Source: an uncultured Butyrivibrio sp.
Lineage (GTDB): Bacteria; Bacillota; Clostridia; Lachnospirales; Lachnospiraceae
Direction of reading: 5' to 3'
NCBI GenBank assembly: GCA_947169985.1
Contig: CAMVRW010000140.1
Location: 1-6,527 of the forward strand
DNA length: 6,527 nucleotides
Below, one piece after another: positions 6,330-6,527 of this stretch; within the stretch, counting starts at the first letter, position 1, and every line of letters starts with the position of its first letter. A program made the position numbers and the translations under genes. The notes beneath the pieces were generated by a model. The model saw only the letters and a program-made list of their open reading frames with translations. It ran no database searches and was not told the origin of the DNA.

Positions 6330-6357
6330 GGAGCTGCAGCGATAGAAGTGCAGCTCC
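6330..6357 (-). terminator. Rho-independent terminator of cheY, possibly two-way
   Basis: GGAGCTGCA (6330-6338) and TGCAGCTCC (6349-6357) form a perfect 9-bp stem with a 10-nt loop, 30 nt past the cheY stop. Read on the minus strand the stem is followed by TCTTTTC, a fair T-tract. On the plus strand it is followed by TTTAATG, weaker, so it may also stop transcripts coming from the operon side. Confidence 0.8.
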
Positions 6358-6387
6358 TTTAATGTGCATGAAATGTGAAGCTATGGG

Positions 6388-6527
6388 TTAACCGATAGCT
6401 TTTTTAACTGCTTCAAGAACACGATCAGCCTGGAAAGGCTTTACGATGAAGTCCTTAGCGCCAGCCTGGATGGATTCAATTACCATTGCCTGCTGACCCA
6501 TAGCAGAACACATGATGCAAACTGCAT
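6388..6527 (-). CDS. cheY: Chemotaxis response regulator CheY, C-terminal part
   Basis: Reading the minus strand from the right edge gives 45 residues ending at TAA (6388-6390): the C-terminal part of a single-domain receiver. Visible landmarks are MCSAMGQQ, with the conserved Ser/Thr of strand four in the CSAMG motif, then AGAKDFIVKPF, with the conserved Lys before Pro, and the final helix ADRVLEAVKKAIG. From memory this is very close to the end of Bacillus subtilis CheY, including the GQQ and KPFQADRVLEA stretches. CheY is phosphorylated by CheA and binds the flagellar motor switch. The protein stops directly after the receiver fold, as CheY does. The N-terminal part with the phosphoacceptor Asp lies outside the window. 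The gene points toward the operon and has its own terminator. A CheY-like stand-alone receiver of another pathway cannot be fully excluded. Confidence 0.88.
   Translation of the reverse strand, partial: AVCIMCSAMGQQAMVIESIQAGAKDFIVKPFQADRVLEAVKKAIG

Larger units (their letters stand above)
5738..6387. other. 650-nt gene-free region holding a composite repeat
   Basis: No credible gene is seen on either strand. The content is a 15-nt spacer, hairpin copy 1, a 22-nt link, three tandem units, hairpin copy 2, about 50 nt of AT-rich sequence (6280-6329) in which I see only a weak GCTTA/TAAGC inverted repeat (6294-6298 and 6316-6320), and a terminator hairpin next to cheY. Longer open frames on the minus strand lie across the hairpins and read as repeat artefacts. 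Confidence 0.75.

Noticed and set aside
6103..6369. Minus-strand open frame of 88 codons
   Set aside because: It spans hairpin copy 2 and the terminator, has a composition unlike a protein, and lacks a convincing ribosome binding site.

Overview
The window reads as chromosomal DNA of a low-to-mid GC Firmicute, most likely a Lachnospiraceae member of the Butyrivibrio type. This is inferred from recalled family resemblance: the style of the two ABC exporter subunits, the DUF2974-like hydrolase and a Bacillus/Clostridium-type CheY. No 16S or other direct taxonomic marker is present.

Layout. (1) Positions 1-303 hold the 3' end of a receiver-like protein whose phosphorylation residues appear to be replaced. 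(2) Positions 304-370 are a short intergenic region with a strong sigma-A-type promoter and a perfect 12-bp palindrome in its spacer. (3) Positions 371-5737 hold a three-gene plus-strand operon: two half-size ABC exporter subunits that together look like an asymmetric heterodimer, then a predicted serine hydrolase (DUF2974/Mbeg1-like) with a six-helix membrane tail. Gaps are 27 and 51 nt, each gene has its own Shine-Dalgarno sequence, and I see no terminator between them. (4) Positions 5738-6387 contain no convincing gene. They hold a composite repeat: two diverged copies of a strongly folding ~125-130 bp element in opposite orientation, bracketing three tandem copies of a 72-74 bp unit, followed by a hairpin terminator. 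(5) Positions 6388-6527 carry the C-terminal end of cheY on the minus strand, convergent with the operon.

How the parts work together. The two ABC subunits should form one exporter with one competent and one degenerate ATPase site; the substrate cannot be read from sequence. The palindrome in the promoter suggests repression by a dimeric regulator not in this window. The hydrolase probably acts at or near the membrane and shares the transcript; any link to the exported substrate is a guess.

The part least explained by standard annotation is the composite repeat at 5753-6279. It shows inverted homologous hairpins, tandem units whose hairpin survives a paired base change, and units that stay open in one reading frame. 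It could be a mosaic or miniature mobile element, or a large structured RNA; the window alone cannot decide.
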